Assembly: GCA_017617355.1 (NCBI GenBank)
Contig: JAFZWI010000088.1
Location: 1-64,000 of the forward strand
Direction: 5' to 3'
From: Salinivirgaceae bacterium
Lineage (GTDB): Bacteria; Bacteroidota; Bacteroidia; Bacteroidales; SZUA-534
Length of the DNA stretch: 64,000 bases
The translations under genes were made by a program, and so were the position numbers. Within the stretch, counting starts at the first letter, position 1. Every line of letters begins with the position of its first letter. Shown in pieces: positions 35,521 to 43,889 of the stretch. Below the pieces are notes generated by a model. That model was given only the letters and a program-made list of their open reading frames with translations, had not been told where the DNA came from and did no database searches.

Positions 35521-36354
35521 CTACTTTTTCACAATCTTCATTTTCATAATGATGTTGTCGAGCGGACGGTCGTTGCGGTCTGTCTCAACCGATGCGATGC
35601 TGTCCACAACATTCAGTCCTTCAACCACTTCGCCAAACACTGTGTATTCGCCGTCAAGGAAAGGCGCTCCGCCAATATTGGTATAGTCGGCACGCTGCTT
35701 GTCGCTGAATTTGAACAGTTTGACAACGGGATTCACCTCAACCAAATGGTCCACAAGGCTGTCGCAATAATGATTGAAAGCGGCAAAATTACGCGCGCGC
35801 TGAAGTTTAGTCAGTGCCTCCTGGTCTGCCTTGCTGGCGTCCGATTTGAGCCAGTCGTTGAGCAATTTCTGCTTGACTGATGCGTTATGCTGCTCCTCAA
35901 TATGGTCTAAATCTTTGTTGGAGTACACTTTACCTTGCACAATGTAGAACTGGCAACCCGACGATTTCTTTTCGGGATTGTTGTCGCGTGCGGCAGCTAA
36001 AGCTCCACGCTTGTGGTATTTGCCGTCGACAAACTCGGCAGGAATGCGCTCTCCGTGACTTCCGGCTCCCAGCATCGCACCTTTCTTGGCATTTTTCGAC
36101 TCAGGGTCGCCGCCTTGAATCATAAAGTCCTCAATTACACGGTGAAAGAGCAAGCTGTCGTAGAAGTGCTCCTTGACCAAAGCCACAAAATTCTCCTTGT
36201 GCAACGGAGTCTCGCCGTATAGTTTGACTTTCATATTGCCGTACTGAGTCTCAATGAGGACAAAAGCCGGCTTCGGTTTCTTTCGGTTGCCTTTTGCCGA
36301 CATCAGCCCGGCGGAAAGCAACACTATTGATATGTAAAACAACAACTTCTTCAT
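35521..36354 (-). CDS. Exported cyclophilin-type peptidyl-prolyl isomerase
   Basis: A 277-residue protein with a signal peptide (KKLLFYISIVLLSAGLMSAKG) and a cyclophilin domain: VKLYGETPLHKENFVALV, FHRVIEDFMIQGGDP, GALAAARDNNPEKKSSGCQFYI. It would speed proline isomerisation of periplasmic proteins. A charged helical insert of about 70 residues (about 150-220, for example LDHIEEQHNASVKQKLLNDW) interrupts the barrel before VVKLFKFSDKQRADY and the final strands, which are seen in Bacteroidota homologues. A TATATTTG element at 36363-36370 (minus) places transcription start almost at the ATG. Confidence 0.92.
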   Translation of the reverse strand: MKKLLFYISIVLLSAGLMSAKGNRKKPKPAFVLIETQYGNMKVKLYGETPLHKENFVALVKEHFYDSLLFHRVIEDFMIQGGDPESKNAKKGAMLGAGSHGERIPAEFVDGKYHKRGALAAARDNNPEKKSSGCQFYIVQGKVYSNKDLDHIEEQHNASVKQKLLNDWLKSDASKADQEALTKLQRARNFAAFNHYCDSLVDHLVEVNPVVKLFKFSDKQRADYTNIGGAPFLDGEYTVFGEVVEGLNVVDSIASVETDRNDRPLDNIIMKMKIVKK

Positions 36355-36362
36355 AATGGGTG

Positions 36363-36370
36363 CAAATATA
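36363..36370 (-). promoter_or_regulatory. -7 element of the cyclophilin/suf operon
   Basis: On the minus strand TATATTTG, an exact TAnnTTTG match, lies 9-16 bases upstream of the cyclophilin ATG. The predicted transcript would be nearly leaderless. No good -33 TTTG is seen at the usual 19-base spacing. Confidence 0.5.
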
Positions 36371-36455
36371 CTAAATTAGTAGGTGATAGGTGTAGGTGAG
36401 ACACAACGATTGAAGAATTTCCAAATTCTAACCTCTGAATTCTGAATTCAAAATT

Positions 36456-36490
36456 AAAAAAGCAGGGCCGCCCGATTCATCGGACAGCCC
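36456..36490 (-). terminator. Intrinsic terminator after the large repeat-protein gene
   Basis: On the minus strand a 12-base-pair stem (GGGCTGTCCGAT / ATCGGGCGGCCC, two G-U pairs, two-base loop, 36465-36490) is followed by TGCTTTTTT. It lies about 33 bp past the stop of the gene at 36523. Confidence 0.85.
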
Positions 36491-36522
36491 CACTCCACAG
36501 ATTATAAAATGATTTAGTTGAG

Positions 36523-39500
36523 TCAGTATATCATAACACGTTTGGCAGTGTTGCCGGTTTTGACAATGTAAACTCCTGTGTGGCTGACGGTTATTGTTGT
36601 ATCCGTTCCTCGCGCAACCAGTCCGCCCATTGCGTTGTAAACAAAGATTTCGTCGGTGGCGTTCTCAACAACAATGGTGTTGCCAGTGACGTAGATATTG
36701 ACAGCCTGAGCGGCAGATTCGGCAACAGCGGTGGCAGGGTTTGTGTTTTCGCCGCCTTGATTTTCATTGCCGTTTTCGTTTTCGCCTTGGTTGTTTCCAC
36801 CTTGTTCGCCAGTAGCTGGAATAACTTCCTGAGCGACAATTGTCTCGCCGCATACTGAGCAATGCGAACCTTCAGTCAAACCGTCGGTTGTAGCTGTGGC
36901 TGCAACAGCAGAATCTACAACCACTGTGTGGCCGTGGGCCGGAATTACAACATTTGTGCGGCTTACCTCGGCCTTGCAGACAGAACAATAAACCACCGAA
37001 TCCTTTGAGCCAGCTACAGTGCAGGTTGCCTCCACAATGTTCTCGAATGCAACGCTGTCGGCTTTGTGACCATTAGCAGGAACAGAAATGCTGTCGCGGC
37101 TTATCTCAACATGGCAAACTGAGCAATATACAACCGAGTCGTAAGAGCCGGCTATTGTGCAGGTTGATGATACAATGTTCTCGAACAGAACGCTGTCGGC
37201 TTTGTGACCGGCGAAGGATGCGCTATAAGTTGCAGCAGACTTCACTGTTACGGTGCGAGGATTGTCGGTTACGTTATCATTCCATGCCACAAAGTGGTAG
37301 CCGGCTGAAGGCGTAGCGGTAAGTATCAATACACTTCCGTGTGCTATTGGCGAATCAATTTCAACGGCTACATTATTCGTATCCTTCACAGTTATAGAGC
37401 CATTTTCGGTTGTCGCAATAGTTTGCAAATATGTGTTGATTTCATATTGCGCACTCACAGTCATTTGTGCTACAATATCAGTAAAATCTGCAGGTTGCCA
37501 ACCAACAAAATGCCATCCTTCACGTGTCGGATTTTCAGGCGCAGTTGCGGCACTATGCCATTCAATATATTGAGTATCAATTGCTGTATTATCCCAATCG
37601 ACGAATACCACAGAATATTTGTTTATCTCATATTGCGCTGTCGCTGTCAGGTTTTCTGTTACTGCGGAGAGGTCGATGTCCCAACCTGTGAAAGTGTACC
37701 CTTCACGCTCTGGTTCTGTTGTTATTGTTGCAGTTTTGCCTTCTACCACGTCCTTTTCTTCCAAAGTGGTATTGTCCCAATCAATAAAAGTTACAGTGAA
37801 TAGTTGTTTGAAGACTGCCGAAACATTTGTTGTCTCAGTCACTAACAGAGAGCCATCTTCTTCACAGCCGCCACTCCACGAATACAGTCCGTAGCCGTCT
37901 TCTGCAGTATAGGTGAAATGGAGCGTGCTGTATTCAGGCACATCGCTTAAATCAATATCAGTCTCGACCAATGCTATCGTACCATGTTCAGTAGGTTGTG
38001 TAATAGTTACTTCATGGCCTACATAATCTTTTACAAGGCGAACAGCATAATGGGTCCCTAAATAAGAGAGATGCGAAAGGGTAGTAACAATATTGCAGTT
38101 GCCTAAATTGGTATTATAGTGCTTCCCGAAATACAAAATGTATGGAGCAACATCATTATTGCTGAAATCAGAAGTGTTGTAAGCTGATGGAGCAGGCAAG
38201 AATACGGCTCCGGCATTTTCCATTGTCAGCCACTGTTCCTCACTATAAATATTCAGTGCATAGTTAGTGGGGGCAATGCTCTCTTTGATGTCCGGCACAA
38301 AAGTCATTCCCTCTGGCAACACCCAATTATCCGGTAAGAGAACGAGACCTGTCTGACCATTAACTGTTGCTAATCCACGAAGATTGATTGCGTTCGGGCG
38401 TCCTTCTGCAATATAGTCCCATTCAGCTTTCGACAACGTGTACCATGTCGCATTCGGGCAGCCGTTGTTATCTATAGTATTGGTTCCCCAATCAACAAAA
38501 TCAGGCATAGCGATGAGTGTAGGAGGAAATCCCTCATAATCAACCCGCAGCGGGTTGTTACCCGAGCCCCACACGAAAAGGTCGTTCCATGCAGGATTGC
38601 CGTCATAGTAGTAATTGTTTGCTTGTCCTAATGTCTCCCACTGATTTTCGGCAAAGCGCCATGTGTTATCGATACTGCGCCAACGCAGATTGCCTTGCGA
38701 GAATACAATACGTTTGCCGGAATTATTCACTGAGAAAGCGCCCGTCAATGTTCCATCGCCGAGATTGACAGGTTCGGCAGGGCTCTTTTCATAATAAGCT
38801 TTAGCGGTTATGTTTTGACGGATTTCGGTATAATCAGGCGACCATCCGAGGAAGGTATATCCTTCGCGAGTCGGATTGGCGGGAGGCGTGGCGCTTGCCT
38901 TGAAAGCAACTGTTTGGGCAGCCTTGAGTTCTGTGCCGTCCCAGTCAACAAAGGTCACTTGGAACGTTTTCTCTCTATATACGCATTTTACAACCGTATC
39001 GGAAGTGATTTCCATACTATACAACAAATAGTTGTTTGAATCGTATTCCGGTGTATAGCCCTCCCAGTGGTCAAACTCATAGCCCATGTAGTTCTCGTGG
39101 TCGCCGTAATAATCCACATCATGCCAGAAGTAAACCATTGAGCCGTAAGGGATATCGGCAAATTGCTCAGTTGAAGAAGACCAAAGGGTCGAGCCATGCT
39201 GGATATACATACCTACAAGACAATGAACCGCTGTTAATGTGACGGTATATTTGTGTGCCTCGTAAGTGGCTGTAATATTAAGGTTGCTCTTAACATTTGT
39301 ATATTCATTGTTCCATCCGGTGAAGGTGTGTCCTTCGCGTTCGGGGTCGGCGGGAGCAACCGCATTTCCACCATAATTAATGATTTGTGTCTCACCAATT
39401 TGTGTGCCGTCATAATCGAAGAACTTAACCTCAAATGTCTGCACTTTGAATGAGCAGGTAACGGCGGTGTCTTTAGACACTGTGAGCCCCGTAGCAGGGT

Positions 39501-40575
39501 TGTAGTTAGTCCATTCATCAAGTAAATAGCCTTCGTTTGGTGTGGCGGTTAGTTGCAGCACAGTGCCTTCTTTTACTTGCGCGCTTCCGTTTTCATCAAA
39601 CTCAATGCCTTCGTTGTTTACAGTAATAGTGCCATGTTCAGGTTGCGTAATGGTTACTCCGAATTTTACTGGCTCTAAGTCATGAACCAAACGGACACTA
39701 TAAGGGCTCCAGTTTTGCGTTGTAGTATTTACACTGTAATAAGGATTGGCTGAGGATGTTCTCATATCCACATAGGATTGGGTCGACTGCACCATCACAC
39801 CCATAGAAGACCTATATTGAAAATAATAAGTATTATTCATAGCTTTTTGTGTCAGCGCATAACCGGCATCAGGTAAGAACACGGCACCAGCCGTTTCCAT
39901 AGCGGACCATTGGTCCACATCATACACATTGACCGTAAAATCAGCGGGGTCGGGTGTGAAGTTAGTCCCCGACCAGTTGTCAGGCAGCAGTACATAACCG
40001 GTTACGCCGTTCACCGTAGCAAAACCGCGTAAGTTTGCGGCATTAACGCGCGTCCCAAGTATATACGTCCACTCCGCCTGGGTTGGCGTACGCCACAGCC
40101 CAACTTCGTCGCCGCCGTTAGAGATAGCGTTATATACACCCCAGTCGTACCACGCTTTGTCGCCAACCATTTCTACAGCTGGGGCACCATCAGTTGCTGA
40201 TTTTCCTATATATATGTCCGGCAGATATCCATGCCAGCCACTCGTTGCGCGGTAGAACAAGTCCAACCACACGTCTATAAGACGGGAACGACTGTTACAA
40301 TTCCTTTGCGTGTTGGAACTCCCGCAGATGTCATACTGGTTGGTGGCAAAGCGCCACGTGCCCGCTACGCCAGCGCTGTCTTGCGTGGTGTGCGTGCCTT
40401 GCGCGGCGTTGAACTGAAGGTTACCTTGCGAGAAGGAGATTTTGTCGTTGTCGGCGTTGATAGTAAATGCTCCGGGCAACTGTCCTTGAATAGGTGTTGT
40501 TTGTGCCCACGAATTCAGCGTGCTGCAAATCAGCGTGGCCGCTGTCAATAACAATTGTCTAAATTTCCTTTTCAT
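36523..40575 (-). CDS. Large secreted repeat protein with sorting-like C-terminus
   Basis: A 1350-residue exported protein. Signal peptide RKFRQLLLTAATLICSTLNSWAQ, shown in part as LLTAATLICSTLNSWAQ. Two copies of a FISUMP/C-type-lectin-like domain (about residues 30-300 and 610-870) share FSQGNL, WRFA.NQW, LLPDNW and YAVRLV-type motifs. Between and after these are several Listeria-Bacteroides (InlB-type) repeats (for example FVDWDGTELKAAQTVAF, REGYTFLGW). Residues about 1140-1250 hold three copies of a GHKADS...VYCSVC cysteine repeat. An Asn/Gly-rich linker and a final beta-rich IVKTGNTAKRVMIY-type domain look like a type IX secretion sorting domain. It is probably a surface protein. Confidence 0.85.
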   Translation of the reverse strand: MKRKFRQLLLTAATLICSTLNSWAQTTPIQGQLPGAFTINADNDKISFSQGNLQFNAAQGTHTTQDSAGVAGTWRFATNQYDICGSSNTQRNCNSRSRLIDVWLDLFYRATSGWHGYLPDIYIGKSATDGAPAVEMVGDKAWYDWGVYNAISNGGDEVGLWRTPTQAEWTYILGTRVNAANLRGFATVNGVTGYVLLPDNWSGTNFTPDPADFTVNVYDVDQWSAMETAGAVFLPDAGYALTQKAMNNTYYFQYRSSMGVMVQSTQSYVDMRTSSANPYYSVNTTTQNWSPYSVRLVHDLEPVKFGVTITQPEHGTITVNNEGIEFDENGSAQVKEGTVLQLTATPNEGYLLDEWTNYNPATGLTVSKDTAVTCSFKVQTFEVKFFDYDGTQIGETQIINYGGNAVAPADPEREGHTFTGWNNEYTNVKSNLNITATYEAHKYTVTLTAVHCLVGMYIQHGSTLWSSSTEQFADIPYGSMVYFWHDVDYYGDHENYMGYEFDHWEGYTPEYDSNNYLLYSMEITSDTVVKCVYREKTFQVTFVDWDGTELKAAQTVAFKASATPPANPTREGYTFLGWSPDYTEIRQNITAKAYYEKSPAEPVNLGDGTLTGAFSVNNSGKRIVFSQGNLRWRSIDNTWRFAENQWETLGQANNYYYDGNPAWNDLFVWGSGNNPLRVDYEGFPPTLIAMPDFVDWGTNTIDNNGCPNATWYTLSKAEWDYIAEGRPNAINLRGLATVNGQTGLVLLPDNWVLPEGMTFVPDIKESIAPTNYALNIYSEEQWLTMENAGAVFLPAPSAYNTSDFSNNDVAPYILYFGKHYNTNLGNCNIVTTLSHLSYLGTHYAVRLVKDYVGHEVTITQPTEHGTIALVETDIDLSDVPEYSTLHFTYTAEDGYGLYSWSGGCEEDGSLLVTETTNVSAVFKQLFTVTFIDWDNTTLEEKDVVEGKTATITTEPEREGYTFTGWDIDLSAVTENLTATAQYEINKYSVVFVDWDNTAIDTQYIEWHSAATAPENPTREGWHFVGWQPADFTDIVAQMTVSAQYEINTYLQTIATTENGSITVKDTNNVAVEIDSPIAHGSVLILTATPSAGYHFVAWNDNVTDNPRTVTVKSAATYSASFAGHKADSVLFENIVSSTCTIAGSYDSVVYCSVCHVEISRDSISVPANGHKADSVAFENIVEATCTVAGSKDSVVYCSVCKAEVSRTNVVIPAHGHTVVVDSAVAATATTDGLTEGSHCSVCGETIVAQEVIPATGEQGGNNQGENENGNENQGGENTNPATAVAESAAQAVNIYVTGNTIVVENATDEIFVYNAMGGLVARGTDTTITVSHTGVYIVKTGNTAKRVMIY

Positions 40576-40622
40576 ATTAATTTGATTTTAAATGTTATAT
40601 AAAATTTGTTGTTCAATGCTTT

Positions 40623-40715
40623 TTACCAAATCACTCCTACCAAAACGCAGCAAATGACGGTAAGCGCCAAAAGCGTGCAAACTAAAATGCTTATAAAAGT
40701 GCGTCTTGCTTTCAT
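40623..40715 (-). CDS. Possible 30-residue membrane micro-protein
   Basis: ATG at 40715 to TAA at 40623 gives a 30-residue peptide: four basic or polar residues at the start (KARRT) followed by about 22 hydrophobic residues (ISILVCTLLALTVICCVL and a final VGVIW). This is a textbook single membrane helix with positive-inside start. No Shine-Dalgarno is expected in this phylum. No family recognised. It may be a real small protein or chance. Confidence 0.4.
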   Translation of the reverse strand: MKARRTFISILVCTLLALTVICCVLVGVIW

Positions 40716-40726
40716 AATATAGATGT

Positions 40727-40810
40727 TTAAAAGTTTGTTTTGGTTGCGTGCGGTTTACGGAAAATGTGGTTGAACCCCATTGCCAGAATCATTACTGTTG
40801 CGAAAATCAT
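40727..40810 (-). CDS. Possible 27-residue micro-protein
   Basis: ATG at 40810 to TAA at 40727 gives a 27-residue peptide with a hydrophobic start (IFATVMILAMGF) and a basic tail (FRKPHATKTNF). It lies 11 bp upstream of the other micro-ORF on the same strand. Tandem short hydrophobic ORFs occur in Bacteroidota genomes and are often missed, but evidence here is only reading frame and composition. Confidence 0.3.
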   Translation of the reverse strand: MIFATVMILAMGFNHIFRKPHATKTNF

Positions 40811-41021
40811 AGTATCTATAGTTTTAAGTTATAAGTTTTCAAAGTTTAAAGTTGAGAGGGTTAGAGGGTTAGAAGTTTAGAGTTTAGCATACTTATGTCT
40901 TTTGCCCTTTCGCCTCTCATTAATCATTACTCTTTAATCATTAATCACTAATCATTTCTCATTGTTTTTCTTGATTTTCAAATGTCGGCAGGCTGTTTTA
41001 ACTGTACAATACCCGAAAAAT

Positions 41022-41090
41022 GAACGGCGGGTTTGACTTAACGAACGGCGGGTTTGACTTAACGAACGGCGGGTTTGACTTAACGAACGG
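41022..41090. repeat. 21-bp tandem repeat, three copies plus partial
   Basis: The unit GAACGGCGGGTTTGACTTAAC occurs perfectly three times (41022-41042, 41043-41063, 41064-41084), then a partial GAACGG. That unit is 21 bases; the copies are identical, so the array is recent. It is in a non-coding region about 290 bp beyond the dnaG stop. Confidence 0.95.
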
Positions 41091-41377
41091 TTTTTGAAAA
41101 TGGGCAAAAAAGGGCCTTTTTCGGGGTGTTTTTGAGGTAATTTTGGAGGGAAAACGCGGATTTTTGGCTTTCAACCACAAAAATGTTTAATCACGGATTT
41201 CGCAAAAAGCACGGAAAGTTTAAAAACGCAAGCGTTTTTTTATTGGGATTTCGCTTCGCGAGAAATTTGAAGAAAATCTTAAATAAAATTTATAAAAAAT
41301 TGATTAATAATATTTTGTTTAATTTTTTAACCAATTTTCTAAAAATTTCCGCACGTCAGGGCGCTATACATTCTTGC

Positions 41378-43366
41378 TCAGCACATTACCCTGTCGAGGA
41401 AGCGCGAAAGGTTGTTTTTGTAAACGGTGTATGAGCTGCACTCGGCCATTAGCGCCTCCCATTTCTGCGTCTTCTCGTCGCTGTCGGGCTCTTTTTCCAG
41501 AAGCGCTATCTCTTTGCTTATTTTATCGAGCGTCTGCTTGGCTATCTCCAGTTTATAGCCATTCAAGTCCTTATCTATCACCTGTTTAAGCTGTTTTGTC
41601 TCGGGCTTTACATAGCTGTTCAGCTTATCCCAAATCTTGCTTATGGTGTGGCGCTCCTCCATTAAGTCGATAACATATTTGCTGACATCGGCGTCGTGAT
41701 AGTTTATAAACATTGCGATGTCGGGCTTCTGGCCTTTGTTATAGGCTTCGAAATAGATGTCGTAAACCTGATTGCTGACTGGCGTGCGGAAAACCACTCC
41801 GTTGTCTTTCAGCTCTTTATCGATATAATAGGCTACCGTAATATCTTCGGAAGGCTTGTCGCCCTCGGCCACCGTAAACAGCACGTCGTTGCCGTAGTTG
41901 AGCAATAGTTTCAGCAAGTCGTCTTCATACTGGCGGCAGCGGGCATTGGCGGCAACATCAGGGTTCAGAACCACCTGCGAGGCGGGTTTGGGCTGTTGCG
42001 GCTGATACTCCGGCTTTGGATATTGCTGCCCCAGCTGTCGGTTGAGAAGTTTGTTTATCTCGATGTGAAGCACCCGCTCCTCAACGTTGAGCATCTCGGC
42101 GCACTCCTTGACATAAACCGAGCGTTTTATGCTGTCGGGGATAATCGAAATGGTTCTGACAATATCGCTTATCATCTGCGCCTTTTTTATAGGGTCGTTG
42201 CCCACCTCTTTCGACAGCCGACTGGCCTTGAACAAGATACAGTCTTTCTCATTATCAGCAATATACGCTTCGATTTCGGTCAGGCTGTGATTGCGGGCGA
42301 AAGAGTCGGGGTCCTCACCGTCGGGCAGGAGCAACACCTTCACGTTCATCTCCTCGGGCAACAGCAAATCAATGGCGCGCAAAGCGGCATCAATACCTGG
42401 TCCGTCGCCGTCATAAAGCACCGTTACATTCTCGGTGAAACGGCGAATGAGCCGAATCTGCTCAGTTGTTAGCGATGTGCCGTTACTAGCAACCACATTC
42501 TCGATACCGCTCTGGTGCATGCTCAAGACATCGGTGTAACCCTCAACCAGATAGCATTTTGCACTGCGTACTATCGAGTTTTTGGCTTGGAAAATGCCAT
42601 ATAACGAGCGGCTTTTGTCGTAGATGATTGACTGCGGCGAGTTCATATACTTGACATTGACGCCTTTGGTGCGTGCATCGAGCACACGGCCGCCAAAACC
42701 AATGGCCTGCCCCGTCAGATTGTGAATGGGGAACATCACGCGGCTGAAGAAACGGTCGAAGGTGTAGCCGTCGTCATGCTTAATGGTAAGTCCGGTGCCG
42801 ATATTTGTCTTATCGTCACTTATCAGATATTTGAGCTGGTAGCCGTTTTTGAGCGCCTGCTCAGTAAACGACTTACGGTCCGATAGGCTGTAACCCAGCT
42901 CGTAGGCCTTGATTGTCTCGTCGGAGAAGCCGCGCTCGCGGAAATATTTCAGACCAATGGCGCGCCCCTCCTCGGTCTCAAACATGTTCGAGATGAATGT
43001 CTTTTTGGCGTAATCGTTCAGTATCAGCATGCTGGCGCGGTCATCGTTGCGCTCCTTCTCCTCAGGTGTGAACTCTTTCTCTTTGATTTCGATGTTGTAC
43101 TTTTTAGCCAGATATTTCAAGGCATCGGTGTACGACATCTGCTCATGCTCCATTATGAAATTGACGCTGTTACCGCCCTTGCTACATCCAAAGCAATGAT
43201 AGATATTCCGCCCCGGCGACACGTAGAACGACGGCGTCTTCTCGTTGTGGAACGGACAGCAACCCACATAGTTGGCGCCGCGCTTCTTCAAGCTGACAAA
43301 ATCCGACACCACGTCCACAATGTTGACCGCGTTGTAAATCCTATCTATCGTTTCTTTATCTATCAT
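41378..43366 (-). CDS. dnaG: DNA primase
   Basis: A 662-residue DnaG. The N-terminal CHC2 zinc site is Cys37, His40, Cys58, Cys61 (CCPFHNEKTPSF, YHCFGC). The RNA-polymerase-type Toprim core has YLVEGYTDVLSMHQSG and VLYDGDGPGIDAA (about residues 255-320). The C-terminal part of about 200 residues would bind the helicase. DnaG makes RNA primers at the fork. The start at 43366 is divergent from rbfA, about 170 bp away, and a weak TATCTTTA element lies at 43416-43423 (minus). Confidence 0.97.
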   Translation of the reverse strand: MIDKETIDRIYNAVNIVDVVSDFVSLKKRGANYVGCCPFHNEKTPSFYVSPGRNIYHCFGCSKGGNSVNFIMEHEQMSYTDALKYLAKKYNIEIKEKEFTPEEKERNDDRASMLILNDYAKKTFISNMFETEEGRAIGLKYFRERGFSDETIKAYELGYSLSDRKSFTEQALKNGYQLKYLISDDKTNIGTGLTIKHDDGYTFDRFFSRVMFPIHNLTGQAIGFGGRVLDARTKGVNVKYMNSPQSIIYDKSRSLYGIFQAKNSIVRSAKCYLVEGYTDVLSMHQSGIENVVASNGTSLTTEQIRLIRRFTENVTVLYDGDGPGIDAALRAIDLLLPEEMNVKVLLLPDGEDPDSFARNHSLTEIEAYIADNEKDCILFKASRLSKEVGNDPIKKAQMISDIVRTISIIPDSIKRSVYVKECAEMLNVEERVLHIEINKLLNRQLGQQYPKPEYQPQQPKPASQVVLNPDVAANARCRQYEDDLLKLLLNYGNDVLFTVAEGDKPSEDITVAYYIDKELKDNGVVFRTPVSNQVYDIYFEAYNKGQKPDIAMFINYHDADVSKYVIDLMEERHTISKIWDKLNSYVKPETKQLKQVIDKDLNGYKLEIAKQTLDKISKEIALLEKEPDSDEKTQKWEALMAECSSYTVYKNNLSRFLDRVMC

Positions 43367-43510
43367 GCTGATAATAAAAAGTTTGCGCCGCCGAAAAACA
43401 TCGTCTTTCGAGCGAATAAAGATAAAACAACTTAGCGGAAACAGGCTAATTTATTTATCAACCATTGGCAATGGTCGCAATATTGTTTCGGCTTATACGC
43501 TGAAACTGAT

Positions 43511-43518
43511 TAACTTTG
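43511..43518 (+). promoter_or_regulatory. -7 element of the rbfA operon
   Basis: TAACTTTG at 43511-43518 matches TAnnTTTG, with TTGTTTCG at 43483-43490 as a weak -33 region. It lies 22 bases before the rbfA ATG. Confidence 0.55.
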
Positions 43519-43539
43519 CAGTCATAAAAACAGAGAATT

Positions 43540-43884
43540 ATGGAAGAATTGACACCAAGACAGAACAAAGTGGCGCGGCTGATACAGAAAGAACTGGCCG
43601 AAATGCTGCAAACCTATGCCCGCAACTGGTTTCAGGGCTCGATAATAAGCGTATCGGTGGTGCGTATAAGCCCCGATTTGTCGGTGGCCAAGTGCTACCT
43701 GAGCATTTTCCCCGACAACCGCAAAGATGAGATAATGGAAACTATCAGCCAGCATGTCAAGGAGATACGCTATCAGCTCGGCACCCGAATCCGCAATCAA
43801 GTGCGCATCATTCCTGAGCTTATCTTCAACATCGACGACTCGCTCGATTATCTGCAAAATATTGAGAATCTGCTTAAAAAATAA
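43540..43884 (+). CDS. rbfA: Ribosome-binding factor A
   Basis: A 114-residue RbfA with the KH-like fold: the first helix RQNKVARLIQKELAEMLQ, strand VSVVRISPDLSVAKCYLSIF and the final region VRIIPELIFNIDDSLDY. RbfA helps the last steps of 30S subunit maturation. The next gene begins 5 bp beyond its stop and the pair rbfA/LolE-type permease is common in Bacteroidota. Confidence 0.95.
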   Translation: MEELTPRQNKVARLIQKELAEMLQTYARNWFQGSIISVSVVRISPDLSVAKCYLSIFPDNRKDEIMETISQHVKEIRYQLGTRIRNQVRIIPELIFNIDDSLDYLQNIENLLKK

Positions 43885-43889
43885 CCGCG

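Larger units (their letters stand above)
40576..41377. other. About 800 bp intergenic region with micro-ORFs and repeats
   Basis: No gene of normal size is supported. It contains two possible micro-ORFs (40623-40715 and 40727-40810, minus), a purine/TTAG-rich low-complexity tract near 40850-40890 (GGGTTAGAGGGTTAGAAG), TAATCATT-type short repeats near 40915-40960, a 21-bp tandem repeat at 41022-41090 and a very AT-rich tail (41200-41360). It separates the large surface-protein gene from dnaG. Confidence 0.6.

Noticed and set aside
41022..41090. CRISPR array
   Set aside because: The 21-bp units are head to tail with no spacers, and there are no cas genes in the window.
40998..41180. 60-residue minus frame with FVKSNPP repeats
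   Set aside because: The repeated peptide only reflects the 21-bp tandem DNA repeat; flanks look non-coding and there is no start signal.
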